Positions 1 through 9,105 of a stretch of 64,000 nt of DNA are shown here, in pieces; positions within the stretch are counted from its first letter, which is position 1, and every line of letters begins with the position of its first letter. The translations under genes and the position numbers were made by a program. Origin of the DNA: Bradyrhizobium sp. 1 (GTDB lineage Bacteria; Pseudomonadota; Alphaproteobacteria; Rhizobiales; Xanthobacteraceae); assembly GCF_023073315.1 (NCBI RefSeq), contig NZ_JADPJH010000002.1:358900-422899 (forward strand), in the 5' to 3' direction. Below the pieces are notes generated by a model. That model was not told the DNA's origin. It saw nothing but the letters and a program-made list of their open reading frames with translations, and did not search any database.

Positions 1-554
1 TCAAGATTGCCGACACGCCGGTCACGCTCCTCGGCTTTCAGATGGCGGCCCTGACGTTCGCGATCTCGCTCGACCGCATCTTCGACGGCTTCGGCCGTCC
101 GTTCTTCGGCTTCGTCTCCGACAATATCGGCCGCGAGAACACCATGTTCATCGCCTTTGGCACGGCGGCGCTGATGCTGCTGACGCTGTCGGCCTATGGC
201 CACATCCCGATCGTGTTCGTGCTCGCGACCGCAGTTTACTTCGGCGTGTTCGGCGAGATCTACTCCCTGTTCCCCGCGACCTGCGGCGACACCTTCGGCT
301 CGAAATACGCGACCACCAACAACGGCATGCTCTACACCGCGAAGGGCACCGCCGCGTTGCTTGTCCCGCTCGCAAGCGTGATCTCGGCGACCTATGGCTG
401 GAAGGCCGTGTTCGTGGTGGCAGTGGCCTTGAATGCGACCGCGGCGCTGATGGCGCTGTTCGTGATCAAGCCGATGCGCCGCTCCTTCATCCTCGGCAAG
501 GAAGCCGAGAGCGCCAATGCCGCAACGGGCACTGCCAAGACCGAGACGGCGTAA
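1..554 (+). CDS. MFS transporter, oxalate/formate antiporter-like (C-terminal part)
   Basis: The gene is cut by the left edge; the reading frame is open from base 3 and ends with TAA at 552-554. The visible 180 or so residues hold about five hydrophobic spans and the MFS loop motif GRPFFGFVSDNIGRE, as in the loop between helices 8 and 9 of a 12-helix carrier. The combination of this loop with FGEIYSLFPATCGDTFGSKYATTNNG resembles the oxalate/formate antiporter (OFA) branch, which exchanges dicarboxylates and monocarboxylates across the inner membrane. The C-terminus is a short hydrophilic Ala/Thr-rich tail. An intrinsic terminator follows 29 bp after the stop, so this is probably the last gene of its transcript. 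The substrate is inferred from family resemblance only. Confidence 0.8.
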   Translation, partial: KIADTPVTLLGFQMAALTFAISLDRIFDGFGRPFFGFVSDNIGRENTMFIAFGTAALMLLTLSAYGHIPIVFVLATAVYFGVFGEIYSLFPATCGDTFGSKYATTNNGMLYTAKGTAALLVPLASVISATYGWKAVFVVAVALNATAALMALFVIKPMRRSFILGKEAESANAATGTAKTETA

Positions 555-583
555 GCCGCCACACATCTTGCACGGTTGAGACA

Positions 584-613
584 GGGGCGCAGCGATGCGC
601 CCCTTTTTGTTTT
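584..613 (+). terminator. Rho-independent terminator after the MFS gene
   Basis: Perfect 8-bp stem GGGGCGCA / TGCGCCCC around a GCGA loop, followed directly by TTTTTGTTTT. This is the textbook form of an intrinsic terminator and separates the MFS gene from the CBS gene. Confidence 0.9.
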
Positions 614-734
614 GGAGCGACGACAAACGTCAGCATTCCTGCCGCAAGAATTTTCGGATCAGCCAAATCGAATGCTTGACGATTGGCATTATGTATACCA
701 CACTTGACCCCATCATTCACCCAGGGAGGTTGCA

Positions 735-1163
735 ATGCTGGTCGGAGACATTCTGCGCAAGAAGACGCCGCGCGTTGTTACGGTGCGAATGAACGAAACG
801 GTGGGTATCGCGGCCAAGCTGATGCGTGCCAACAACATCAGCGCGCTCGTGGTGAAGGACGTGGTCCGCTCCGAGGGCAACACCGCGGTCGGCATGTTCA
901 CCGAGCGCGACGTGGTGCGCGCCGTCGCCGAGCACGGCGCGGGCGCCGTCAACATCAAGGTCTCGCAGCTCGTCTCGGTGCAGCAGCTCATCTCCTGCAC
1001 CTCCTCGGACACGATCGAGCACGTCCGGCATGTGATGAACCGCAATCACATCCGGCACCTGCCCGTGATCGACGATTACAGCCTCGTCTCCGTCATCAGC
1101 ATGCGCGACATCGCCGCTGTCGTTGACGAAGCGCTCAACGGCACGCCGCAAGCGGCAGCTTAA
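735..1163 (+). CDS. CBS domain-pair protein
   Basis: 142-residue soluble protein made almost entirely of two CBS motifs, roughly residues 8-65 and 75-132. Recognisable elements are GDILRKKTPRVVTV at the start, VGMFTERDVVRAVAEHG in the first repeat, and HIRHLPVIDD plus VSVISMRDIAAVV in the second. CBS pairs bind adenosyl nucleotides such as AMP, ATP or NAD(H) and act as energy sensors. The ATG is preceded by AGGGAGG at a good distance. The gene has its own upstream space after a terminator, so it is probably transcribed alone. No partner enzyme is visible, so the process it senses for cannot be stated. Confidence 0.85.
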   Translation: MLVGDILRKKTPRVVTVRMNETVGIAAKLMRANNISALVVKDVVRSEGNTAVGMFTERDVVRAVAEHGAGAVNIKVSQLVSVQQLISCTSSDTIEHVRHVMNRNHIRHLPVIDDYSLVSVISMRDIAAVVDEALNGTPQAAA

Positions 1164-1263
1164 GCAACACGACCCTTCCCCTGCGACTACCGGCCCCGGC
1201 TCGGATCCTTCCGAGCCGGACCGGATCTTTCGTCCCAAAATTCCGGCCACCCGCGAGGATTTC

Positions 1264-2283
1264 ATGAAGATCTGCATCTACGGCGCCGGCGCGATCGGCG
1301 GATATCTCGGGGTTCAGCTCGCGCGCGCCGGCGCCGATATGAGCCTGGTCGCACGCGGCGCCCACCTCGCCGCGATGCGCGAGCACGGGCTGACGCTGCT
1401 GACGGGCGAAGAAAAGCACGTTGTGCATCCGCGCTGCACCGACAATCCCGCCGAGCTCGGCGTGCAGGACTACATCATCATCACGCTGAAGGCGCATTCG
1501 ATCACCGGCGTGATCGAGAAGATGCAGCCGCTGCTCGGGCCCCACACCCGCATCGTCACCGCCGTCAACGGCATCCCCTATTGGTACTTCCACAAGCACG
1601 GCGGCCCATACGAAAACGCGACGCTGGAGAGCATCGACCCCGGCGGCCGCCAGTGGCGCGAGATCGGCGCCGAGCGCGCCATCGGCTGCATCGTCTATCC
1701 CGCCACCGAGATCGAGGCGCCCGGCGTGATCCGCCACGTCTACGGCAACAATTTTCCGCTCGGCGAGCCCTCCGGCGAGATCACGTCCGACGTGCAGCGC
1801 CTCGCCGATCTCTTCGTCGCCGCCGGGCTGAAAGCGCCGGTGCTCGACCGCATCCGCGACGAGATCTGGCTGAAACTGTGGGGCAATGTCTGCTTCAACC
1901 CGATCAGCGCGCTGACCCACGCGACGCTCGACGTGATCTGCACCGATCCGTCCACGCGCGCGCTGTCGCGCGCCATCATGGTCGAGACGCAAGGCATCGC
2001 CGAGACCTTCGGCGTCAAATTCCGCGTCGACGTCGAACGCCGCATCGAGGGCGCCCGCAAGGTCGGCGCGCACAAGACCTCGATGCTCCAGGACCTCGAG
2101 CGCGGCCGCCCGATGGAGATCGACCCGCTCGTCACCGTGGTGCAGGAGATGGGCCGCCTCACCGGCATCGCCACGCCCGCACTCGACTCGGTGCTGGCGA
2201 TGGTGACCCAGCGCGCCCGCATCGCCGGTCTCTATGACGGCGTCTCGGCGCCATCCGATCCGCGCGCACTGGCGGTGGCATGA
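1264..2283 (+). CDS. 2-dehydropantoate 2-reductase family oxidoreductase
   Basis: 339 residues. The N-terminus MKICIYGAGAIGGYLG is the Rossmann GxGxxG NADPH-binding motif of the ketopantoate reductase (PanE/ApbA) family. KLWGNVCFNPISALT, around residues 205-220, is the family's conserved helix containing the catalytic Lys region. The frame is open further upstream to 1123, but the ATG at 1264 puts the Rossmann strand at residue 2 as the family expects. The stop overlaps the start of the FAA-hydrolase gene by 4 bp, so the two are co-transcribed. Pairing with an FAA hydrolase rather than panB/panC suggests a catabolic 2-oxoacid or 2-hydroxyacid role, not housekeeping pantothenate synthesis. That is inference. 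Confidence 0.85.
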   Translation: MKICIYGAGAIGGYLGVQLARAGADMSLVARGAHLAAMREHGLTLLTGEEKHVVHPRCTDNPAELGVQDYIIITLKAHSITGVIEKMQPLLGPHTRIVTAVNGIPYWYFHKHGGPYENATLESIDPGGRQWREIGAERAIGCIVYPATEIEAPGVIRHVYGNNFPLGEPSGEITSDVQRLADLFVAAGLKAPVLDRIRDEIWLKLWGNVCFNPISALTHATLDVICTDPSTRALSRAIMVETQGIAETFGVKFRVDVERRIEGARKVGAHKTSMLQDLERGRPMEIDPLVTVVQEMGRLTGIATPALDSVLAMVTQRARIAGLYDGVSAPSDPRALAVA

Positions 2284-3068
2284 TGGCGGGCGAGATGAAA
2301 CAATGGCTGCGTTTCCGGAATAATGGCGCGACCGGCTTCGGCACGCTGACGCCATCAGGCATCAGCGTGCACGAAGGCGAGATGTTCGGCCGCCATGCAG
2401 CGACCGGCAAGATTCTGGCGCTGTCGGAGGTCGAGCTGCTGGCGCCCTGCGCGCCCAGCAAGATCGTCGCGCTCTGGAACAATTTTCACGCGCTCGCGGC
2501 GAAACTCAACCAGCCCGAGCCGCCGGAGCCGCTCTATCTCCTGAAGGCCACCACCAGCATCACGACGCCGGGCGCGGTGATCCGCCGCCCCTCTTATTAC
2601 GACGGCAAGACCACCTATGAGGGCGAGCTCGGCATCGTCATCGGCAAGTCCTGCGCGCGCGTCTCGCCGGCGGAAGCCGACGGCTTCATCTTCGGTTACA
2701 CCTGCGTCAACGACATCACCGCCAATGACATCCTGACCAGCGACGCGACTTTCCCGCAATGGGCCCGCGCCAAGGGCATCGACGATTACGGCCCGTTCGG
2801 CCCTGTCATCGCGACCGGCCTTGATCCGGCGAAACTCGTGGTCCGCACCATCCTCAATGGCGCGGAGCGGCAGAACTATCCGATCTCGGACATGATCTTC
2901 ACCGCGCAGGAATTGGTCAGCAAGATCTCCCACGACATGACCCTGCTCCCCGGCGACCTCATCGCGGTCGGGACATCGGTGGGTATCGGCGTCATGAAGG
3001 AGCCGGTGAATATCGTGACGGTCGCAATCGACGGGATTGGTGAGCTGACCAACGAGTTTCGGCTGTAG
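2280..3068 (+). CDS. Fumarylacetoacetate hydrolase family protein
   Basis: 262 residues. The C-terminal two thirds carry the FAH fold: TTYEGELGIVIGK supplies the acidic metal ligands, followed by FGYTCVNDITANDI and a GIDDYGPFGPVI segment. Family members cleave C-C bonds in acylpyruvates or decarboxylate/isomerise ring-cleavage products, using Mg or Mn. The N-terminal 80 residues are the small beta-rich cap typical of the 2-hydroxyhepta-2,4-diene-1,7-dioate isomerase type. The start overlaps the reductase stop (ATGA); an alternative ATG lies at 2295. The exact substrate is not determinable. Confidence 0.85.
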   Translation: MMAGEMKQWLRFRNNGATGFGTLTPSGISVHEGEMFGRHAATGKILALSEVELLAPCAPSKIVALWNNFHALAAKLNQPEPPEPLYLLKATTSITTPGAVIRRPSYYDGKTTYEGELGIVIGKSCARVSPAEADGFIFGYTCVNDITANDILTSDATFPQWARAKGIDDYGPFGPVIATGLDPAKLVVRTILNGAERQNYPISDMIFTAQELVSKISHDMTLLPGDLIAVGTSVGIGVMKEPVNIVTVAIDGIGELTNEFRL

Positions 3069-3075
3069 CCCTCCC

Positions 3076-3115
3076 CGTCATTCCGGGGCGCGCGCAGCGC
3101 GAGCCCGGAATGACG
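3076..3115. repeat. Intergenic dyad repeat (CGTCATTCCGGG type)
   Basis: The arms CGTCATTCCGGG and CCCGGAATGACG are perfectly complementary around a GC-only centre. It starts 8 bp after the FAA-hydrolase stop and could form a strong hairpin, so it may also act as a transcription or mRNA-decay boundary. It resembles dispersed palindromic elements of Bradyrhizobium genomes. Confidence 0.7.
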
Positions 3116-3307
3116 AAGGAGGACGTGACGCTACCCGCCTCCTCGGGAAAACCCGGCAACCCTGCACCCCCTCCACCGATCGGCCGATGCAACCAGCCGT
3201 GGATCGCGCTCCCCGGATGCGGTCGGCAACCCGCGCGCCTCTTGATCTCGGTTCCGCTCTCCAATAGCAACTATGGCGAGATTGTGTGCCGGCGTGAGGA
3301 AGTCACG

Positions 3308-4714
3308 ATGTGGCTGTTTGTCCTGGTTGCCTGGTTTGTCCTGCTCGCCGCCATCGCGCTTCTCGCCCAGCAGGCGTTTGGTTACGATATCGCCCATTTG
3401 CCCGCTTTGTTCGCGGGCCTGTCCATGCCGCAGCGCATTGCAACCGGAGCGCTGCTGGTCCTCGCGCTGGCCTTGATCGGTGCAACCGCCTGGCGGCTGT
3501 CGCGCCAGGACCGGCGCCTCGACAAGCTGCGCGACCGCCTCAAGAAGACCCGCGAGGACGTCGTCGTCGCCCATGCCCTGCAAAACCATCTCGATGCCAC
3601 CGTCCAGCACCTGATCGAGAGCGACCCCAGAGAGGCCGTCTCCGCCCTCCACGACAAGCTGGGCGAGACCGAGCAGCGCGCGCTGCTCCAGCAGGGCCGC
3701 AACGAATCCACCGACATGCACGACCAGCTCGCCGAGATCCGCCGCCGCCAGCAGGGCGTGCGCGACATGGTCGGCAAGGTCGCCGATCAACGCCGCGCGG
3801 TCGAGCCCGTCTTCACCGAGATCCGCGACCGCCAGAACCAGCTCGAACGCTCCCTGCACGACCTCGAGACCGACGACCGCAAGAACAATCTCGCCGACCG
3901 GCTGAAGGACATCGCGCGCGACGTATCGACGCTGCTGTCACGGGTGGACACGGTCCAGACCACCTTTGCGACCCTGAACCAGTACAAGGAGGATCTGGCG
4001 AAATCCCACGCCGAGCTGGTGCCGCTGCGATCCACGGATGTCGGCATCAACGCCCTGATCGGCGAGCTCGGCCTCGGTCATGACCGCCTCGCCAAGAACA
4101 TCGACGAGCTCGAGACCGGCGGCGACGCACCGCTCGGCAGCCGCGTCGAGGCGCTGTCGAAGAACAAGCTCGAGATCGAGCAGCGCCTCGCCCGCATCGA
4201 CGACAGTTTCAACATTCTCAAGGCCGTCAGGCTCGACTTCGAGGAGCTCGGCCAGCGCCAGGCCCAGCTCGAACGCTCGCTTGGCGAGGTCGAGATCGAT
4301 TCCGACGGCAAGACCCTTACCGAGCGCCAGAACGCGCTGAACGATTTCGTGCTCCAGTCGCGCCAGCGCCTGGCTGCGCTGCAGGAGACACTGACGACGC
4401 TGAACGCCTTCAAGGCGGAATTGTCGAAGTCGCAGGCCGATCTCGTCCCGCTGAAGGCCCCGGTGTTCGGCATCGAGGCGATGATCGCCGACGTCAGCAC
4501 CACCCACGACCTTCTGGCCAAAACCGTCGGCGAGATCGAGGCCAATGCGGGCGTGACGCTGGCCTCGCGCGTCGAGACGCTGACCAAGGGCAAGCGCGAG
4601 GTCGAAGACCGCCTCACCCGCATCTTCGACAATTTCAATGCGCTCGATGCCTTGCGCAAGGACATCGGCGGCATCTTCTCGACGATCCGCAACAGCCTGA
4701 ACCGGATCGGGTGA
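3308..4714 (+). CDS. Membrane-anchored coiled-coil protein with a duplicated 142-residue unit
   Basis: 468 residues, no recognised family. The N-terminus has two transmembrane helices (residues 2-22 and about 37-60). The rest is predicted helical and coiled-coil, rich in Arg, Glu, Leu and Gln. Residues about 175-316 and 317-458 are two copies of the same unit, marked by RQNQLERSL/RQAQLERSL, LVPLRSTDVGI/LVPLKAPVFGI and DSFNIL/DNFNAL; the matching DNA (3830 and 4256) is 426 bp apart. The ATG at 3308 places the membrane anchor at the N-terminus; the frame stays open upstream through intergenic DNA, which I exclude. Topology suggests a long cytoplasmic rod anchored in the inner membrane, perhaps a scaffold. 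Function unknown. Confidence 0.75.
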   Translation: MWLFVLVAWFVLLAAIALLAQQAFGYDIAHLPALFAGLSMPQRIATGALLVLALALIGATAWRLSRQDRRLDKLRDRLKKTREDVVVAHALQNHLDATVQHLIESDPREAVSALHDKLGETEQRALLQQGRNESTDMHDQLAEIRRRQQGVRDMVGKVADQRRAVEPVFTEIRDRQNQLERSLHDLETDDRKNNLADRLKDIARDVSTLLSRVDTVQTTFATLNQYKEDLAKSHAELVPLRSTDVGINALIGELGLGHDRLAKNIDELETGGDAPLGSRVEALSKNKLEIEQRLARIDDSFNILKAVRLDFEELGQRQAQLERSLGEVEIDSDGKTLTERQNALNDFVLQSRQRLAALQETLTTLNAFKAELSKSQADLVPLKAPVFGIEAMIADVSTTHDLLAKTVGEIEANAGVTLASRVETLTKGKREVEDRLTRIFDNFNALDALRKDIGGIFSTIRNSLNRIG

Positions 4715-4789
4715 AGGCGGTCCGTAGCTGGATGATCGAAACAAGCGTCGAGCTCGAACCGCGATCTCTCTCGGCGCGACTAACCCCCC

Positions 4790-5503
4790 ATGCGCTTCAT
4801 CCTCGGCCTTCTGTCTGGTCTCCTCGGCATGCTGGCCGGCTGGTCCGGACTTGCGATCCTGGTGGCGACCCTCGCGGGGCCGGACCGGGATGGCGGCACC
4901 GCCATGGGGGCTTTTTTCCAGATCGGGCCGATCGGCGGTGTCATCGGCTTCATTGTCGGCGTGTGGCTGTTCAGCAGGATCGGCGTCGTCAGAAAGAGCG
5001 TCTCTCCGTCCGACGCGGAGGTGCCCGGCACCGCAGCGGCCTCGCGCAGCCGCATCTCGTTCCCCTTTGCCGTCACGCTTGTGCTGCTGATTGCGGGGCT
5101 CGGCTGGTGGGCGTGGTACGAGCTCATCCGCTCGCCCACCCTCTCGCACGGCTTCATGACGCTCGAGCTCCAGTTCAAGCTGCCAGCCGGCATGCCCTTG
5201 CCGGCGAGGGAGGACGTGCGGATCGAGGTGCAGGAACGACAGGGATATACCGTGGCCGAGTTGACCAACCGCTGGCACGGTCATGACGGTGACCGTCAGG
5301 TAATCCTCACCTCAGCCTCGCTGATGTACAAGACACCCCACCGCCTCGTCACCCTCACCTTGCCCAACCAGCCCCCACAATCGTGGCGGCTCGATCTCTC
5401 CTCCGATCCCGATCCGACACCGGGCTATTCGGACTGGCACGTTGCGGAGGGCACGCCATCCGCAAAGGTCGAGATGAATTTTCGCCTGAGCGCCGACCGC
5501 TGA
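4790..5503 (+). CDS. Hypothetical membrane protein
   Basis: 237 residues, not recognised. Hydrophobic segments lie at residues 1-28, about 40-62 and 93-113. They are followed by a roughly 120-residue C-terminal domain that looks beta-rich, with ERQGYTVAELTNRWHG and DRQVILTSASLMYKTPHR, ending in KVEMNFRLSADR. With three membrane spans the C-terminal domain would lie on the opposite side from the N-terminus, most likely the periplasm. It follows the coiled-coil gene by 75 bp on the same strand and could share its transcript. No enzyme motif is visible. Confidence 0.6.
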   Translation: MRFILGLLSGLLGMLAGWSGLAILVATLAGPDRDGGTAMGAFFQIGPIGGVIGFIVGVWLFSRIGVVRKSVSPSDAEVPGTAAASRSRISFPFAVTLVLLIAGLGWWAWYELIRSPTLSHGFMTLELQFKLPAGMPLPAREDVRIEVQERQGYTVAELTNRWHGHDGDRQVILTSASLMYKTPHRLVTLTLPNQPPQSWRLDLSSDPDPTPGYSDWHVAEGTPSAKVEMNFRLSADR

Positions 5504-5679
5504 GGAGCGCTCGGCGCCACTCCGAAACATCCGGACACATCACATCTCCGCGCGCCCGATCAATGCCGCCAACATGTCCCGCGCGCGCCGCAACTTGGTC
5601 GCATTCCGCCGCCCTTCTGTGAGGCGTGTCTGGGGGCACGGCGGTGCCGTGTTTGGACCAAACCAAACCTTCTAGGGGT

Positions 5680-5880
5680 ATGAACGTGAAGAAGATTGTA
5701 TTTGTTCTGGGTGCCACGCTTGCTCTGGTGACGGTTGCGAACGCCGCGGATCTGCCGCGCCGCCAGCCCGTGCCGGTCTATTCGGAGCAGGCGCCGATCG
5801 GCAAGATGCCGATTGGCAAGAGCCCGATTGGCAAGGCCCCGATCGGCAAGGCGCCCGGCCCGGTCGCAGCGCGCTACTGA
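5680..5880 (+). CDS. Small exported protein with PIGK pentapeptide repeats
   Basis: 66 residues. A classic signal peptide (MNVKKIVFVLGATLALVTVANA) ends in an ANA-AD cleavage site, leaving a mature chain of about 43 residues. The mature part contains four consecutive Pro-Ile-Gly-Lys units separated by single Met, Ser or Ala residues, a 5-residue period. The ATG at 5680 was chosen because it begins the signal peptide; an upstream in-frame start would only add hydrophilic residues before it. The AADLPRR start of the mature chain recalls the N-termini of rhizobial outer-membrane proteins, but there is no barrel. Function unknown. Confidence 0.6.
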   Translation: MNVKKIVFVLGATLALVTVANAADLPRRQPVPVYSEQAPIGKMPIGKSPIGKAPIGKAPGPVAARY

Positions 5881-5925
5881 TACGCGCAAAGTCTGCGGAA
5901 GCGGCCGACAGTCGAGGGGCATAGC

Positions 5926-6573
5926 GTGACGAATAAACCTGATCGATCGGGATCCTGCATCCTTGCGGGCTTGGCCCTCGCGGCCATGATCGCATGCACG
6001 ATGCCCTCGGCCTCGGCCCACGAAGCGAACAAGCGCGTTGCCGACGCAAATGCGCTTGCCACGACCGACACCGCATCACGGCCGGCGCCGCAGTCGCGGC
6101 GCCCGATCGCGCGTGCGGAAAAAGGTCCCTATTACGTCGACTTCCGCGCACGGACCGCGGCAAGCTGGGGCCATGCCTTCGTCTGGTACGGCAAGACCAG
6201 CGAGCGCGCCGTCGAGGTCGCAGGGCTCACACCGTCCGGGGACACCTGGGCCTATGTGCTCGGCCACCTCACCTGGGTGCCAGCCGAGACCGGCGCGAGC
6301 TATGGCGATCTCGATCCGGACTATCTGACCGCGAGTTACCGCGTCTATCTGAACGAGGCCGACGCCAAACGCGTGTTCGCCTACATCAAGAAATTGCAGG
6401 CGAGCTCGCCGGTCTGGAATGCCGAGACCACCAACTGCACCGGCTTCATCGGCGACATCGCCGAGTTCATGGGCCTGCAGGTCCCCTATCGCTGGCAGCG
6501 CCCGGAAAACTTCGTCAACCGCCTCAAGGAAATGAATGGCGGCCGCCAGATGGTGCGGCTGTCGGCGGAGTAG
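5926..6573 (+). CDS. Exported hypothetical protein with a GHAF ... NCTGF pattern
   Basis: 215 residues. The N-terminus (SCILAGLALAAMIACTMPSASA) is a signal peptide, so the product is periplasmic or secreted. The globular part begins near residue 68. It contains SWGHAFVWYG early and NCTGFIGDIAEFMGL late, that is, a His followed about 80 residues later by a conserved-looking Cys in a helix start. This order of His then Cys is seen in circularly permuted papain-like folds (permuted NlpC/P60, LRAT-like) and in DUF4105-type proteins. The resemblance is by pattern only and the enzymatic role is unproven. It follows the PIGK-repeat gene by 45 bp on the same strand. Confidence 0.65.
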   Translation: MTNKPDRSGSCILAGLALAAMIACTMPSASAHEANKRVADANALATTDTASRPAPQSRRPIARAEKGPYYVDFRARTAASWGHAFVWYGKTSERAVEVAGLTPSGDTWAYVLGHLTWVPAETGASYGDLDPDYLTASYRVYLNEADAKRVFAYIKKLQASSPVWNAETTNCTGFIGDIAEFMGLQVPYRWQRPENFVNRLKEMNGGRQMVRLSAE

Positions 6574-6614
6574 CGCTACGGTTATTGCGCGCAGTTGCGC
6601 TCGAAAACGTAGGT

Positions 6615-6752
6615 CTCGTGCCCCGGACGCTGCGCAGCACGAAGTGATGCGCTGCGGAGCCGGGGCCCATGCATCAGCACGTTGCGCGGCCTTCTGGGTC
6701 CCGGCTCTGCGCCGCAACGCCAAGAGGCGTTGCAGCGCGTCCGGGACACGAG
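6615..6752. repeat. Large intergenic dyad repeat (Bradyrhizobium-type)
   Basis: A 138-bp element bounded by CTCGTGCCCCGGACGCTGC and its near inverse GCAGCGCGTCCGGGACACGAG, with several internal nested dyads. It fills most of the 336-bp gap between 6574 and 6909, in which I see no gene. It looks like a dispersed palindromic repeat rather than a terminator, having no T-run. Confidence 0.7.
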
Positions 6753-6831
6753 CCCTCGGATTATCCGCCTCGCGGAATCTCCTCGCTCCCCGCATGATCG
6801 CCCCGCCCTGACCGCACGTCCGCGCTGATAG

Positions 6832-7905
<1,074 letters not shown>

Positions 7906-7930
7906 TCACTGCAAGAAGCGAGAGTAATTC

Positions 7931-8902
7931 ATGAAGGCTTATGTCTACGGCCCTGACGGCGCTCGGATTTCCGACGTCGCTCAACCAAAACCTCAAGGCA
8001 CGCAGGTGCTCGTTAAAGTCCGCGCCTGCGGGCTCAACCGCGCCGACACCGGCATGCGCAAGGGCCACGCGCATGGCGCGGCCGGCGGCGTCGGCGCCGT
8101 GCTCGGCATGGAATGGGCCGGCGAAGTCGCCGAGCTCGGACCGGACGCGAAGGGCGTCAAGGTCGGCGATCGCATCATGGGCTCGGGCGGCGCGGCCTTC
8201 GCCGAGTACACGCTCGCCGACCACGGCCGGCTGTTCCGCGCGCCCTCGAACATGAATTTCGAGGAGGCCGCCACCCTGCCCGTCGCGCTCGCGACCATGT
8301 ACAACGCCGTCGTCATGGTCGGTGGCGTGCAGGCGGGCCAGGCCGTGCTGATCCAGGGCGCGAGCTCCGGCGTCGGCCTGATGGCGATGCAGATCGCCAA
8401 GCTCAAGGGCGCCAGGCTCGTGATCGGCTCGTCGACCGATGCCTATCGCCGCGGCCGGCTTGGGGAATACGGCGCCGACCTCGCGGTGGACTCCTCGGAC
8501 CCGAAATGGATCGACGAGGTGCTGAAGGCGACGAACGGCGAAGGCGTCGACCTCATCGTCGACCAGGTCTCAGGCCAAGTCGCCAACCAGAACCTGGCGG
8601 CGACCCGGGTCAAGGGCCGCATCGTCAATGTCGGCCGGCTCGGCGGCACCCATGCCGACTTCAACTTCGACCTGCATGCGGCGCGCCGGATCAACTATAT
8701 CGGCGTTACCTTCCGCACCCGCACCATCGAGGAGGTCCGCGAGATTTTTGAGGAGGTCCGCAAGGACATCTGGGGCGCGGTCGAGTCGCGCAAGCTCCAG
8801 TTGCCGATCGACAAGGTCTATGCGTTCGACGACATCGACAAGGCGTTCGAGCACATGGAGGCGAACAAGCATCTGGGGAAGATTGTCGTGACGGTGCCGT
8901 AG
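7931..8902 (+). CDS. NADPH:quinone oxidoreductase-like MDR family dehydrogenase
   Basis: 323 residues. A GroES-like N-terminal domain (VKVRACGLNRADTGMRKG, then GMEWAGEVAELG) is followed by a Rossmann domain. The Rossmann domain has VLIQGASSGVGLMAMQIAKLKGA as its nucleotide-binding AxxGxxG region and the terminal DDIDKAFEHMEANKHLGKIVV typical of quinone reductases. No structural-zinc Cys cluster is present, so it belongs to the zinc-independent QOR branch of the medium-chain family. Probably co-transcribed with the upstream nitronate monooxygenase, suggesting a joint redox detoxification role. Confidence 0.85.
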   Translation: MKAYVYGPDGARISDVAQPKPQGTQVLVKVRACGLNRADTGMRKGHAHGAAGGVGAVLGMEWAGEVAELGPDAKGVKVGDRIMGSGGAAFAEYTLADHGRLFRAPSNMNFEEAATLPVALATMYNAVVMVGGVQAGQAVLIQGASSGVGLMAMQIAKLKGARLVIGSSTDAYRRGRLGEYGADLAVDSSDPKWIDEVLKATNGEGVDLIVDQVSGQVANQNLAATRVKGRIVNVGRLGGTHADFNFDLHAARRINYIGVTFRTRTIEEVREIFEEVRKDIWGAVESRKLQLPIDKVYAFDDIDKAFEHMEANKHLGKIVVTVP

Positions 8903-8923
8903 ACGTCGTTCCAGTCTTGGTCT

Positions 8924-9015
8924 CGTAGGGTGGGCAAAGCGAAGCGTGCCCACCATGTGTCAGCGATCGCGGAAGGATGGTGGGCACGGCGCTACGCGCT
9001 TTTGCCCACCCTACG
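8924..9015. repeat. Intergenic dyad repeat (CGTAGGGTGGGCAAAGCG type)
   Basis: The outer arms CGTAGGGTGGGCAAAGCG and CGCTTTTGCCCACCCTACG are inverted copies. An inner pair, GTGCCCACCAT and ATGGTGGGCAC, is nested inside. It lies between the dehydrogenase and the CDF gene and resembles a well-populated Bradyrhizobium intergenic element. Confidence 0.75.
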
Positions 9016-9105
9016 AAACCGGGGACCTGCGCTCCTGCAAATCACTAGCGACTACGGCTGTGGATCATCGCTTGATGTTCACCCATGGCCTGCTAAATCC
9101 CCGCC

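Noticed and set aside
675..710. TTGACG and TTGACC as promoter boxes before the CBS gene, and the GTATAC palindrome at 693-698
   Set aside because: No -10 box lies 16-18 bp from either, and a 6-bp palindrome alone is too short to call an operator.
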